Source: Savagea serpentis
Lineage (GTDB): Bacteria > Bacillota > Bacilli > Bacillales_A > Planococcaceae
Reading direction: 5' to 3'
Assembly: GCF_015351395.1 (NCBI RefSeq)
Contig: NZ_JADKPV010000001.1
Span: 930,001 to 994,000 of the forward strand
Length of the DNA stretch: 64,000 nucleotides
Position numbers and translations under genes: made by a program. The notes under the pieces are model-generated. The model was given only the letters and a program-made list of their open reading frames with translations, was not told where the DNA came from and did no database searches. Shown here in pieces: positions 33,065 through 42,346 of this stretch; the first letter of the stretch is position 1, and each line of letters opens with the position of its first letter.

Positions 33065-33982
33065 ATGGGACATGCGCATAGTCATGATCATCACGATCAT
33101 TTTCATGACACACGAAATATGAATCGAAAAGCTTTAATTTTCACTTTACTTTTAACATCTACCATTATGATTGTTGAATTTGTAGGAGGACTTTGGACGA
33201 ATAGTTTAGCGCTCTTGTCGGACGCTGGGCATATGTTGAGCGACGCGAGTTCGTTAGCGCTCAGTCTCATTGCGATTTCTTTCGCGATGCGCCCGCCTTC
33301 TCCGAATAAAACGTTCGGCTATTACCGTTTTGAAATGATGGCCGCTCTTTTTAACGGTGTGACGCTGTTCGTCATCGCTGGATTTATCATTTATGAAGCG
33401 ATCGGCCGTTTCGCTGCACCACCGAATGTCGCGAGTGGTACGATGATTTTCATTGCGACGATCGGACTCATTGCCAATCTCGGAAGTGCTACGATTTTGT
33501 TGAAGAAAGGTGACGTGGAAGGGAATTTAAATATGAAGAGTGCGTATCTTCACGTGCTCGGGGATTTGCTCGGCTCTGTCGGTGCGATTATCGCAGGAGT
33601 CGTCATGTACTTTTTTGAATGGTACATCGCCGATCCGATCATTTCCGTCGTCGTTGCTTTACTTATTTTAAAAAGCGCTTGGGGTGTGTTTAAAGAAAGT
33701 ATGCACGTCTTAATGGAAGGTGTGCCCCGTCATATGGATTTCGAAGAAGTAGAGCATGCGCTCAGTTCTTTAGAAGGTGTCGTAAAAGTGCATGATTTGC
33801 ACATTTGGGCAATCACGTCGGGGATGGATATGTTAAGTGCACATATCGTTGTGGAAGATGATGTCGATGAGCAAGTCGTTTTGCAACGAGCGATCGACAT
33901 CTTATACGAGCAATTCAAGCTCGAACATAGTACGATTCAAATTGAAAAGAGTGAAATCGTGCACGGAAAATTAAACATTTAA
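33065..33982 (+). CDS. czcD: Cation diffusion facilitator, CzcD/ZitB type metal exporter
   Basis: A 305-residue CDF transporter. A His/Asp-rich N-terminus (GHAHSHDHHDHFHD) precedes six membrane helices. The transport site is in SLALLSDAGHMLSDASSLA (Asp/His of helix II) and HVLGDLLGSVG (helix V), and a C-terminal ferredoxin-like domain includes VHDLHIWAITSGMDMLSAHI, read in parts. It exports Zn2+, and possibly Cd2+ or Co2+, in exchange for protons. AAAGGGGG lies 8 nt before the ATG. It is monocistronic and divergent from the GTPase pair. No metal-responsive regulator is adjacent. Confidence 0.94.
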   Translation: MGHAHSHDHHDHFHDTRNMNRKALIFTLLLTSTIMIVEFVGGLWTNSLALLSDAGHMLSDASSLALSLIAISFAMRPPSPNKTFGYYRFEMMAALFNGVTLFVIAGFIIYEAIGRFAAPPNVASGTMIFIATIGLIANLGSATILLKKGDVEGNLNMKSAYLHVLGDLLGSVGAIIAGVVMYFFEWYIADPIISVVVALLILKSAWGVFKESMHVLMEGVPRHMDFEEVEHALSSLEGVVKVHDLHIWAITSGMDMLSAHIVVEDDVDEQVVLQRAIDILYEQFKLEHSTIQIEKSEIVHGKLNI

Positions 33983-34097
33983 CGCTTTGCAAAAGACGTT
34001 TCGCTAAAATACGTGCGGAACGTCTTTTTTCCTCTTTTCATTCTCGTGCGACATGCGTACAATGGAAAACAGATTCATGTAAGAGGAGGTTATCCAT

Positions 34098-34361
34098 ATG
34101 AAAGATCAACGTTTTCGTATCGCGAATCGCGAAGCATTGATCGGCGTTGGACTTGTCATCATTAACTTTGCGATTTGGTTCGGCTTCGCGTACGGACTCG
34201 GAAGCACAGACCCTGAAAATTATACATATGTGCTCGGCTTCCCTGCTTGGTTTTTTTATAGCACGATGGCAGGTACCGTCTTTATGATTGCGCTCATTAT
34301 TTTCGTCTTAAAACGTTACTTCAAAGACGTACCGTTTGACGATGAGGAGGAAAAATTATGA
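34098..34361 (+). CDS. yhdT: YhdT-family small subunit of the pantothenate symporter
   Basis: An 87-residue protein with two membrane segments (about residues 12-33 and 46-70). It begins RIANREALIGVGLVIINF and includes YVLGFPAWFFYSTMAG, characteristic of YhdT/DUF997. In enterobacteria yhdT precedes panF, and the same arrangement is seen here: its stop overlaps the panF start by 4 nt. AGGAGG is 8 nt upstream of the ATG. It is probably an accessory subunit of PanF; the biochemical role is not established for the family. Confidence 0.88.
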   Translation: MKDQRFRIANREALIGVGLVIINFAIWFGFAYGLGSTDPENYTYVLGFPAWFFYSTMAGTVFMIALIIFVLKRYFKDVPFDDEEEKL

Positions 34362-35806
34362 TTCATTGGCAAGTCATCCTTCCACTCGTCCTCTTTTTAA
34401 TCCTTATTTTTATGATTGGCATTTGGGCGAATACGCGATTGCGCCAAAGCGATTCTTTTTTACAAGAATACTTTTTAGGCGGTCGGGAAATGGGCGGGTT
34501 TTTACTCGCGATGACGATGATTGCGACGTACGGGAGCGCTTCGAGTTTTATCGGAGGACCTGGTGTCGCCTATACGAAAGGACTCGGCTGGGTGTTGCTG
34601 GCGATGGCGCAGTTACCTGCGGGCTATTTCGTTTTAATGGTGCTCGGCAAAAAGTTCGCGATTATCGCGCGCAAATTTAATACGATTACGCTCATCGACT
34701 TTTTGAAAATTCGTTATCAAAGCGATGCGATTGTGCTACTTTCTGCGCTTGCTATTATTATTTTCTTATTTTCTTCGATGACGGCACAATGGGTCGGAGG
34801 CGCGCGTTTAATCGAATCACTTACCGGTCTCTCTTATACGGCCGCACTGTTCATTTTCGCAGCGAGCGTCCTCGTTTACGTCATTATCGGCGGGTTCCGC
34901 GCAGTCGCTTTAACGGATGCCGTGCAAGGGTCGATCATGGTGATTGGAACGATTATTTTACTCGTCGGGACGATTATCGCCGGTGGTGGCATTGAAGCGA
35001 TTATGGCTTCGCTCGTCGCTGAAAATCCTCAGCTCATTACGCCGTTCGGAGCGGAAGGAGATTTAACCCCGTTGTACGTCTCCACGTTTTGGATTTTAAT
35101 CGGGATTGGCGTTGTCGGGCTTCCCCAAATTGCGGTGCGTGCGATGAGTTATAAAGATTCGAAAAGTATGCACCGAGCGATCATAATCGGAACGATTGCG
35201 ATTGGAACGATTATGTTCGGCATGCATTTAATCGGAGTGTTCGCACGTCCGATTTTGCCTGGCATTGAAATCGGAGACAAAGTGATGCCATTATTAACAT
35301 TGGAAGTACTCCCTCCATTTGTTGCGGGATTCGTCCTCGCCGCTCCGATGGCTGCGACGATGTCGACGGTGAATGCTTTACTCATTCTCGTCAGCTCGAC
35401 CGTCGTGAAAGACATTTATTTAAATTACGTCAAACCAGAAGCATCCGAAACGTCGATTAAACGGGTCAGCTTCTGGACGACAAGCATTATCGGACTCGCT
35501 GTCGTTTTATTTGCGATGAATCCGCCAAGCTTAATCGTCTGGCTCAATTTATTCGCATTCGGTGGACTAGAAGCCGCTTTCGTCTGGTCCGTCGTGTTCG
35601 GCTTGTATTGGAAAGGGGCGAACAAGTACGGCGCGCTTGCTTCCATGGTCGTCGGGATGACGTCTTACATCGCTATTTCCATTTGGTGGCCCCACGTATT
35701 CGGCATGCATTCGGTCACTTTGCCGATTGTGTTCTCGTTACTCGCCTTTCTCATCATGAGTATGGCGACACATAGGCGTGTGCAACCTTTCGTTCTTTTC
35801 GATTAA
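34358..35806 (+). CDS. panF: Sodium/pantothenate symporter PanF
   Basis: A 482-residue SSS-family (LeuT-fold) transporter with about thirteen membrane helices. It has the PanF-like N-terminus FLGGREMGGFLLAMTMIATY, GSASSFIGGPGVAYTKGLGW (in parts), the Na+-site region in helix VIII, AAPMAATMSTVNALLILVSS, and a GLPQIAVRAMSYKDSKSMHR loop. Its length and its pairing with YhdT support pantothenate as the substrate, imported with Na+ for CoA synthesis. It is followed by a strong terminator. The sequence is shorter at the C-terminus than some SSS members but complete for this family. Confidence 0.92.
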   Translation: MIHWQVILPLVLFLILIFMIGIWANTRLRQSDSFLQEYFLGGREMGGFLLAMTMIATYGSASSFIGGPGVAYTKGLGWVLLAMAQLPAGYFVLMVLGKKFAIIARKFNTITLIDFLKIRYQSDAIVLLSALAIIIFLFSSMTAQWVGGARLIESLTGLSYTAALFIFAASVLVYVIIGGFRAVALTDAVQGSIMVIGTIILLVGTIIAGGGIEAIMASLVAENPQLITPFGAEGDLTPLYVSTFWILIGIGVVGLPQIAVRAMSYKDSKSMHRAIIIGTIAIGTIMFGMHLIGVFARPILPGIEIGDKVMPLLTLEVLPPFVAGFVLAAPMAATMSTVNALLILVSSTVVKDIYLNYVKPEASETSIKRVSFWTTSIIGLAVVLFAMNPPSLIVWLNLFAFGGLEAAFVWSVVFGLYWKGANKYGALASMVVGMTSYIAISIWWPHVFGMHSVTLPIVFSLLAFLIMSMATHRRVQPFVLFD

Positions 35807-35812
35807 CAAAAC

Positions 35813-35852
35813 AAAACGCTTCCTCGTATTTTTTACGAGGAAGCGTTTTTTT
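35813..35852. terminator. Bidirectional terminator after panF
   Basis: 15-bp stem AAACGCTTCCTCGTA with its complement, T-rich loop and T7; also serves the convergent gene ending at 35851. Confidence 0.88.
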
Positions 35853-36189
35853 ATGAGCCGATGAGCGCTTCTCCTGCGCCTCCACCCATTAGAGCGTCCA
35901 ATTCATCACGCACTTCTTGAATGCGCTCTTGCACACCTGGCATATTCGGTTCTGTCGCTGCAAGGAGCAATAATTGTTGCAGTAACTCCTGATAATAAGC
36001 GATTAGTTTCTTCTTTTCTTCCGCTGACATCGCATTCGCTTGACGTGTTGCAGTCGACGGATCGACAGCATTCCCCTTCGTCGTTAAGCGCGTTTGTAAC
36101 GTTTCATGAAAAGAAACTTCTGTGCGCGAGCGAGTTTGTTCTACTCGACTCTCTCCTCGCCCTAACGGCACATATGGCATAATTTTCAT
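35851..36189 (-). CDS. Small hypothetical protein in operon with LysR regulator
   Basis: A 112-residue soluble protein. A basic, Ser/Thr-rich N-terminal third (PYVPLGRGESRVEQTRSRTE) is followed by a helical segment rich in Glu, Leu and Gln (EEKKKLIAYYQELLQQLLLL) and a Gly-rich C-terminus (MGGGAGEALIGS). No family is recognised. Its ribosome site GGAGGGG is formed by the last codons of the LysR gene, so the two are co-transcribed. Function unknown. Confidence 0.65.
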   Translation of the reverse strand: MKIMPYVPLGRGESRVEQTRSRTEVSFHETLQTRLTTKGNAVDPSTATRQANAMSAEEKKKLIAYYQELLQQLLLLAATEPNMPGVQERIQEVRDELDALMGGGAGEALIGS

Positions 36190-36193
36190 ATTC

Positions 36194-37105
36194 TCACCCC
36201 TCCGTAATATCGGATAATTTCAACGGTTGTTGAGACGTGAGAAGACGTTCGCGAATTTCATCGATCGTTTCAATTAATTTTTGCAAGGCAGGCGTGACAT
36301 ATTGTGATTTGCGGTAAATGAATACCGTTGAGATTTTACTATATTGCTTCGGTAATTCGTAATAATGTAAATACCCGTCTTCAATGTATCGTTCCGCTAC
36401 TTCATACGGAATATAGGCGATGCCGAGCCCTGAAATAACCGAGTTAATCATCGTTTCGAGCGTTCCGAGTTCCATCGTTTTGCTCGGCACTTCCCCTTGG
36501 TCAAAAAACCATTCATTCAACTTCGCACGGTACATACACCCTTCACTAAAACGAATGATCGGTTCTCGCATAATTTCATCGAGGGGGCGGTCTTTTTTAT
36601 TTGAAATGATGACGAGTTTCTCATCGAACACTTCCACTTGTTCTAGTTGCGGGTCGTTGATCATATTACTTTTCGTCACGAAAGCACCGTCTAATTTATA
36701 TTCGAGCACTTCATCGCGCAATTGCGCCGTCACCCCTGTCGATAACGTAAGGTCGACTTGTTCGTAACGTTTAATGTACGTCGCTAATATTAACGGCAAT
36801 TCAATTACCGTTTCGACCGACGCGATTTTCAACTCTCCGCCGACTAAATCTTGATTCGACGCGATCATTTTCATTTTTTCGGACAGCGAAATCATTTGTT
36901 GCACGTACGGAATGAGTGCCTTTCCTTCATTCGTTAATGAGACTCCTTTCGGATGTCGGCGAAATAGTTGGATATTTAAATCTTTTTCGAGCTTTTGTAT
37001 GCGAGATGTAATATTCGATTGTGCGTAGTTTAAGCGTTGTGCTGCCTGATTAATACTGCCGCAGTTGGCGACTTCTTGGAAAATACGTAAATCTCGAATG
37101 TTCAT
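36194..37105 (-). CDS. LysR-family transcriptional regulator
   Basis: A 303-residue regulator. N-terminal winged HTH: MNIRDLRIFQEVANCGSINQ and AAQRLNYAQSNITSRIQKLE, with KGVSLTNEGKAL in the wing and linker. A type-2 periplasmic-binding-like effector domain follows (ELKIASVETVIELPLILATY, GLGIAYIPYEVAER). ATG 37105 has AAGGAGG 8 nt upstream; the longer frame reaching 37261 runs into the divergent gene and is rejected. It is divergent from an EamA transporter gene, the usual position for a LysR-type activator of its target. A palindrome between them is a likely site. Confidence 0.9.
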   Translation of the reverse strand: MNIRDLRIFQEVANCGSINQAAQRLNYAQSNITSRIQKLEKDLNIQLFRRHPKGVSLTNEGKALIPYVQQMISLSEKMKMIASNQDLVGGELKIASVETVIELPLILATYIKRYEQVDLTLSTGVTAQLRDEVLEYKLDGAFVTKSNMINDPQLEQVEVFDEKLVIISNKKDRPLDEIMREPIIRFSEGCMYRAKLNEWFFDQGEVPSKTMELGTLETMINSVISGLGIAYIPYEVAERYIEDGYLHYYELPKQYSKISTVFIYRKSQYVTPALQKLIETIDEIRERLLTSQQPLKLSDITEG

Positions 37106-37133
37106 ATAAAATCCTCCTTGATATCTCACTTTA

Positions 37134-37148
37134 AGATATCTAATATCT
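37134..37148. promoter_or_regulatory. Candidate LysR binding palindrome
   Basis: AGATAT-CTA-ATATCT is an interrupted palindrome containing a T-N11-A core. It lies in the 128-bp divergent intergenic region, 29 bp from the LysR start. Assignment is by position. Confidence 0.45.
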
Positions 37149-37233
37149 TTAACAATCATTTTACACGATATGAAGAATATTGTTAAATAGAAAGTAAGTT
37201 GAACATACCCATTCGAGATAGGAGATAGATAAA

Positions 37234-38211
37234 ATGCGTAACAATATTTTTGTCGGAGCACTTTTAGCGATTATTGCCAGCGCTTCTTGGGGCGCGATGT
37301 TCCCTGTTGCAAACGACGCGTTTTTACACATTGACCCGTTTTATTTTACAATCATTCGTTATTTACCCGTTGCCCTCATTTTAAGCGTTGCGCTTTGGAT
37401 GGTAGAAGGGAAAGAAGCTTTCAAAACAGAAGGAAATGGATTCCAGATTTGGTTTTTCGGAACGATGGGATTCACCGTCTATAATTTGTTCATTTTCTGG
37501 GGACAAAATATGCTTGGCGACTCGGGTGTCGTCCTCGCCTCAATTATGGAATCTCTCGCACCGATCATTTCGGTATTGATTGTATGGGGCTTATATAAAC
37601 AACGCCCTCATGCTTTCACGATGTTTACCGTTGTCGGCGCATTCGTCGGTGTGCTGCTCGTTGTGACGAACGGAGACTTCTTATCCTTGTTCGGACCAGG
37701 ACGACTCGTTCCGTTCATCATTTTATTAATCGCAGCGGGCGGTTGGGCATTTTACACGATTGGTGGAAGTGTGTTCCCGCGATGGACCGTTCTCCGCTAC
37801 TCAGCATTGAGCGTATTGTACGGAACACTCACAGCGACAGTCGTCGTCATGATATCAAGCCTCATCGGATGGATAGACGTCCCGACGATGGCAGAAGTGT
37901 ATACGGTTCGTTATCATATGTTGTTCATGATTTTCATCCCGGGTTTACTCGCTTTAATTTTTTGGAATCAAGCAGTCGTTATTTTAAAGCCAATCAACGC
38001 GATTTTGTTCATTAACGTTGCACCCGTGACGACAATCATCATTCGCGTCCTCCAAGGATATACCGTGAGCTTTTACGAAATTGCAGGTGTACTCATCGTA
38101 TCTGTGATGATCATCGCGAACAATTTATATCAACGATCTTTGCTACAACACGAAAGAAGAAAGCGTCTCTCTTTAAAAAATAAAGCAAAGACCGCTTCTT
38201 CCCTTCAATAA
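37234..38211 (+). CDS. EamA/DMT-family transporter
   Basis: A 325-residue membrane protein with ten predicted helices in two EamA repeats (SWGAMFPVANDAFLHIDPFY in the first; GLLALIFWNQAVVILKPINA in the second). The basic tail QRSLLQHERRKRLSLKNKAK lies in the cytoplasm. Members export amino acids or other metabolites, but the substrate cannot be read from sequence. GGAGATAG precedes the ATG. It is divergent from the LysR gene, which probably controls it, and a long stem-loop terminator follows. Confidence 0.9.
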   Translation: MRNNIFVGALLAIIASASWGAMFPVANDAFLHIDPFYFTIIRYLPVALILSVALWMVEGKEAFKTEGNGFQIWFFGTMGFTVYNLFIFWGQNMLGDSGVVLASIMESLAPIISVLIVWGLYKQRPHAFTMFTVVGAFVGVLLVVTNGDFLSLFGPGRLVPFIILLIAAGGWAFYTIGGSVFPRWTVLRYSALSVLYGTLTATVVVMISSLIGWIDVPTMAEVYTVRYHMLFMIFIPGLLALIFWNQAVVILKPINAILFINVAPVTTIIIRVLQGYTVSFYEIAGVLIVSVMIIANNLYQRSLLQHERRKRLSLKNKAKTASSLQ

Positions 38212-38253
38212 AACAACCCGAAACTTCGCGCCACACGAAGTTTCGGGTTGTTT
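38212..38253. terminator. Bidirectional terminator after the EamA gene
   Basis: 17-bp stem AACAACCCGAAACTTCG with its complement, 7-nt loop; its distal part covers the original stop codon of the frameshifted convergent gene. Confidence 0.85.
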
Positions 38254-38714
38254 AAAGAATACGATAATCGCGCTCGTGGCGCAGTAACTGTTGTTCAATC
38301 GCACGTGCGCCTGGGAATGCTTCCGCCCCTTCATCGACGACGCGATGAAGGGACGATGAGCCACAATCCATTATGTAAGAGAGCACGCTTCACCGCGTAA
38401 ACTGCTTCTGGCTTGTCGATAAAGGCTGCCACTTGTTGAATCGTTCTTGTCTCACCGTACGGAATGAGCATGATCGCTTCGAAAATATCCGCTTGAATAT
38501 CCGTCACTTCAAAAGCAGATGATAATTCAAAATCCATCCGTTCTCCTGCGAAATAGTCCCGCACTTGTTGCTCCGCCAACTGCAAAATAGCTAAATTTTT
38601 GGGAATTTTCTTCTCTCTCGGCATCTCAATTGGAGCAAGCCATGTAATTTTACGTTCCAATGTTTGAACGACCCACGGACCGATTGGAGTTTCTATTATT
38701 TTTTCATACATCAT
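38252..38714 (-). pseudogene. MGMT/ATL-like alkyltransferase homologue, frameshifted at the active-site motif
   Basis: The intact part (ATG 38714) encodes a methylated-DNA-cysteine methyltransferase fold: AIMLIPYGETRTIQQVAAFI, PEAVYAVKRALLHNGLWLIV, then PSSRRR and a stop at 38331. One frame over, the sequence continues RVVDEGAEAFPGARAIEQQL then LRHERDYRIL and stops at 38252. A 2-bp loss inside a CA-type dinucleotide run would convert PSHRVV to PSS plus frameshift. Even before the damage the acceptor Cys of PCHRV would have been Ser, as in alkyltransferase-like or inactive members. An intact ogt-like gene exists at 57006-57458. Confidence 0.8.
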
Positions 38715-38840
38715 TCGTTCTCTCCTTTCTCTTACTATCGTACAACTTCACGCTTTATCAAGAATAATTTGACATTATCATTTACTTTACAACTTTTTTC
38801 ATTCATGATAAAGAGAATATAAAATTGGAGGGATTTGCCA

Positions 38841-39782
38841 ATGAGACAACTCTTTTTATTCGCACTTCTTTTCGTATTGACGGCGTGCCAATCATCGACA
38901 TATAAATCGATGATGGAGACAGGGGAAGAACAGTTTGCAGCGGGTGAATACCGCGTCGCTCTAACGATGTTTGAAAAAGCACTATCTGAAAAAAATACAG
39001 ATGAAGTAAATGAATGGCTCAGTTGGACGAATGCGATGCTCGAAGGCCAACAACTAATGGAGGAAGAACGTTGGGAAGAAGCGAAACAATTTTTCGAAGA
39101 TTTACAAAAGCGACCAGCGACTGTGCTTAACCCGACATTGCATCAACGCATCGGACAAGCGGAACAAAAACAGATTGCACAAGCATTAAAAGAGCCCGAT
39201 ATCGTCGCTGAAGCACTCGCGATTGAAGACGATGCCAAACGATTCGAGCGAATTGAACATTTATTGACAAATGAAAGAACAAACTTAAAAGCAGAGCAAC
39301 TTGAAGCATTAAAAGGCGAAAAACAGACCATTTTAGATGAAACAAAGCATAAGAAAAAAGAACATACAACAAAACCAGTTAACAATAGACAAGCAACAAT
39401 CGATCATATGGAAACACAAGTAAACGGGCAAGCGTATGTCAACCAAGTCGTTCAAACAATCACCCAAGCATTTGAAGAGGGGGCTTCTACACTTCAACCT
39501 TATCAAAACATGCTTTCTCCTTATTTAACATCGCCTATGTTAAATGATTATATGACTCATTACAAAAGTGGAGCACTTTGTTACGAATGCGACATGGAAC
39601 TCATTCCAGGGCATTACAATCCTTTGAAATTCATTCGCTATGCAGATGTATCTCCAACAGGTGATTACGTATATGTCGATTATTCTACCTATAGTGACTG
39701 GTATGGCTATTCGGAATATCGCTTCCGTTACGAATTAGACGGGAAGCGTTGGAAAATTGCTGAAATTAAAGCGATGAACTAA
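38841..39782 (+). CDS. Lipoprotein with TPR-like N-terminal region
   Basis: A 313-residue lipoprotein: MRQLFLFALLFVLTAC with lipobox LTAC (Cys16). Residues 25-175 are charged helices with TPR-like units (GEEQFAAGEYRVALTMFEKA and MEEERWEEAKQFFEDLQK). After a Lys-rich linker the C-terminal domain (HMETQVNGQAYVNQVVQTIT, YVYVDYSTYSDWYGYSEYRF) may be an NTF2-like or YcdB-like fold; I cannot name it. It contains a CYEC pair. GGAGGG lies before ATG 38841. It shares its architecture with the lipoproteins at 17330 and 48302. Function unknown. Confidence 0.78.
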   Translation: MRQLFLFALLFVLTACQSSTYKSMMETGEEQFAAGEYRVALTMFEKALSEKNTDEVNEWLSWTNAMLEGQQLMEEERWEEAKQFFEDLQKRPATVLNPTLHQRIGQAEQKQIAQALKEPDIVAEALAIEDDAKRFERIEHLLTNERTNLKAEQLEALKGEKQTILDETKHKKKEHTTKPVNNRQATIDHMETQVNGQAYVNQVVQTITQAFEEGASTLQPYQNMLSPYLTSPMLNDYMTHYKSGALCYECDMELIPGHYNPLKFIRYADVSPTGDYVYVDYSTYSDWYGYSEYRFRYELDGKRWKIAEIKAMN

Positions 39783-39788
39783 ATAATA

Positions 39789-39830
39789 AAGCGCATGACA
39801 CCCTCACAAAAGATGATGTCATGCGCTATT
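39789..39830 (+). terminator. Terminator-like hairpin after the lipoprotein gene
   Basis: AAGCGCATGACA pairs with TGTCATGCGCT; the following ATTTAAAT is a weak T tract. Confidence 0.6.
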
Positions 39831-39919
39831 TAAATCGTTTAGCCATCAGTTCGATGAAGTCATAAATGGACCATACATAAAAATGGACTCAAGCTTCTGT
39901 ATGGTAAGACGAACGATTA

Positions 39920-39969
39920 AAAAAATCGCAAACTCCCACTTTTACTAAAATGAGAAATTTGCGATTTTT
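39920..39969 (-). terminator. Terminator downstream of ppk
   Basis: AAAAATCGCAAA and TTTGCGATTTTT pair around a longer loop with an inner ACTCCCACTTTT/AAAATGAG pairing. It lies 58 bp after the ppk stop on the minus strand. Between 39832 and 40027 nothing else was recognised. Confidence 0.65.
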
Positions 39970-40027
39970 ATTCAGTGCGAGCTATTCGCCCTCGCATTAG
40001 CTTATTTTTTAGCCAATGCAGAACTCT

Positions 40028-42235
40028 TCAAAATGGACTTTTCACTTTATTTTTGCGAATTTCAGTCAATGCTTGAGACGAAGCCGTTGCATGGCGTTTT
40101 GCTCGGTCATAGAGCACTTCTTGACTGTTAATGACCGGCTCCCCCGCTTTGCGCGGAACGTAATGATACGTACCGTCTGCTGCTTGTTCACGCGCTTTCA
40201 CATTGTCCGACCAAATGAGATCGAGCCAGCCGATAATACGGTCGCGTAAATGCGGCTTTAAAATCGGGAATAAAATCTCCACACGGCGGTCCATATTGCG
40301 TGTCATCATATCCGCTGAAGATAAATACACTTTTTCATCCCCATTGTTATGGAAGTAGAAAATGCGCGTATGTTCGAGGAAGCGACCGACGATACTGCGA
40401 ACGGTAATGTTTTCACTAATGCCAGGAATGCCTGGACGCAAGCAACAAATACCTCTCACAATCAAATCAATTTTCACTCCTGCGCGCGATGCTTCGTACA
40501 TTTTCATAATGAGCGCCTTGTCGGACAGTGAGTTCATTTTCGCTATGATATGTCCATTGCCATGCTTTTTATGATGTTCCATCTCTTTTTCCATCAGTTC
40601 GATAAACTTTTTACGAATATCGACCGGTGAAACGATTAAATGATTGTATTTCGGTTTCTTCATATAGCCGCTTAAATGGTTGAAGAAATTCGTCGCATCT
40701 TCCCCGATTTCTTCATTCGTTGTGATAAGTCCGAGATCCGTGTAAATACGTGCGGTCGCGTCGTTATAGTTCCCCGTTCCGAGATGAACGAAGCGCTCAA
40801 TTTTATTGTTGCGACGACGAACGATTAATGAAATTTTACTATGCGTCTTTAAATAAATAATGCCGTAAATGACGTGACAACCTGCTTTTTCAAGTTCGCG
40901 TGCCCATTGGACGTTATTTTCTTCATCAAAACGCGCCTTTAACTCAAGTAATACCGTCACTTGCTTGCCGTTTTCTGCTGCTCGTTTTAAACTTTTAATA
41001 ATTGGTGAGTTGCCGCTGACACGGTAAAGCGTTTGTTTAATTGCTAATACGTCAGGATGTTCCGCTGCACGTGCGATCAATTCGACGACCGGATCGAATG
41101 ATTCATACGGATGGTGAAGTAATAAGTCTTCTTCAAGCGCTGCATCGAGCACATTTTGGCCCGCTACTAAATCTTGTGGCACTTGCGGTGGGTGCGGCGC
41201 GTCTGCTAATGTCGGATGCGTCTCTTTTAACGCGCCGTAAAACGAGAATAAAAATGTTAAATCGAGTGGCGCTTCATAAAAGTATGTATGTTTGCGCTCC
41301 ACTTCTAATTTATCGATTAAGAAATTGACAATCGTATCATTTTTATTATCTCCTTGAATTTCAAGACGAACTGCCGCGCCCCATTGACGTTTACGCAATT
41401 CTTGTTCGATTTCCGCAAGCAAATCTTGCGCCCCTTCTTCGTGAATCGTCAAGTCCGCATTGCGTGTGATGCGGAAAGCCGTCACCGATGTCACTTGGAA
41501 ACCTTTAAACAATTTATGAATGAAATAACTAAGAACATTTTCCAACAAAACGAACACGCGTTTCGTTTCTGTTTCTTCATGCGCTGGGATTTCGATATAA
41601 CGCTTTAAAACAGAAGGCACTTGAACGATTGATAATTTCTCATCATCCGTCGCATCTCCTTGCCTTTTCGATGGCTTATTTCCGACTGTAATGGCTAAGT
41701 TTAATGACTTATTTAACAATTTCGGAAATGGTCGATGGGCATCGATGACCATCGGCGTAAGCACTGGAAAAATATGCTCGTCGAAATGCTCTTCTAAATA
41801 TTGAATATCCTCTTTTGATAACTCTTCCATTTTTAAGACGTGAATATTATAATCTTTCAACTTCGGCATTAAAGCTAAATACGTATTGTTTTGAATTTCG
41901 ACATGTTTATGTAGAACATCTGAAATAGCATTCAATTGCGCTCTTGGGGTCATTCCGGCTTTATTTTCTGGAATGTTGTATCCCGCATGAATTTGATCGA
42001 ATAAACTCGCTACACGCACCATGAAAAACTCATCTAAGTTGGATTCATAAATCGCTAAAAATTTTAAACGTTCTAAAAAAGCATTGCGTTCATCCATCGC
42101 TTCTTCTAGTACACGTAAGTTAAAATTTAGCCAGCTAATTTCACGGTTATTGTAATAAAGCGTATTGTTTAAATCTACCTCTTTTTCCACCGGCACAAGC
42201 TCTTGTTTTTCATTCGTTAATGGTGTCGTTTCCAC
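40028..42235 (-). CDS. ppk: Polyphosphate kinase 1
   Basis: A 735-residue PPK1 that reversibly makes long-chain polyphosphate from ATP. The N domain starts NREISWLNFNLRVLEEAMDE (in parts), then the head domain, and the two phospholipase-D-like catalytic domains include KQTLYRVSGNSPIIKSLKRA, ELKARFDEENNVQWARELEK and FVHLGTGNYNDATARIYTD with the conserved catalytic His. DMMTRNMDRRVEILFPI is near the C-terminus. Length is normal. Start is GTG 42235, 7 nt after AAGGAGAG. It follows ppx by 111 bp on the same strand, so synthesis and hydrolysis of polyphosphate are encoded together. Confidence 0.96.
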   Translation of the reverse strand: METTPLTNEKQELVPVEKEVDLNNTLYYNNREISWLNFNLRVLEEAMDERNAFLERLKFLAIYESNLDEFFMVRVASLFDQIHAGYNIPENKAGMTPRAQLNAISDVLHKHVEIQNNTYLALMPKLKDYNIHVLKMEELSKEDIQYLEEHFDEHIFPVLTPMVIDAHRPFPKLLNKSLNLAITVGNKPSKRQGDATDDEKLSIVQVPSVLKRYIEIPAHEETETKRVFVLLENVLSYFIHKLFKGFQVTSVTAFRITRNADLTIHEEGAQDLLAEIEQELRKRQWGAAVRLEIQGDNKNDTIVNFLIDKLEVERKHTYFYEAPLDLTFLFSFYGALKETHPTLADAPHPPQVPQDLVAGQNVLDAALEEDLLLHHPYESFDPVVELIARAAEHPDVLAIKQTLYRVSGNSPIIKSLKRAAENGKQVTVLLELKARFDEENNVQWARELEKAGCHVIYGIIYLKTHSKISLIVRRRNNKIERFVHLGTGNYNDATARIYTDLGLITTNEEIGEDATNFFNHLSGYMKKPKYNHLIVSPVDIRKKFIELMEKEMEHHKKHGNGHIIAKMNSLSDKALIMKMYEASRAGVKIDLIVRGICCLRPGIPGISENITVRSIVGRFLEHTRIFYFHNNGDEKVYLSSADMMTRNMDRRVEILFPILKPHLRDRIIGWLDLIWSDNVKAREQAADGTYHYVPRKAGEPVINSQEVLYDRAKRHATASSQALTEIRKNKVKSPF

Positions 42236-42346
42236 ATCATCGCTCTCCTTTATTTAAAATTCAAATAATTCTCTATTCTTTAGTATAACAATATAGTACC
42301 AAAGAATCCGTTGAATTTCTGTGAATTTTTGTAAATTTCGTGTAAA

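Noticed and set aside
37106-37261. N-terminal extension of the LysR gene to 37261
   Set aside because: It would cover the divergent promoter region and overlap the EamA start; ATG 37105 has a consensus AAGGAGG.
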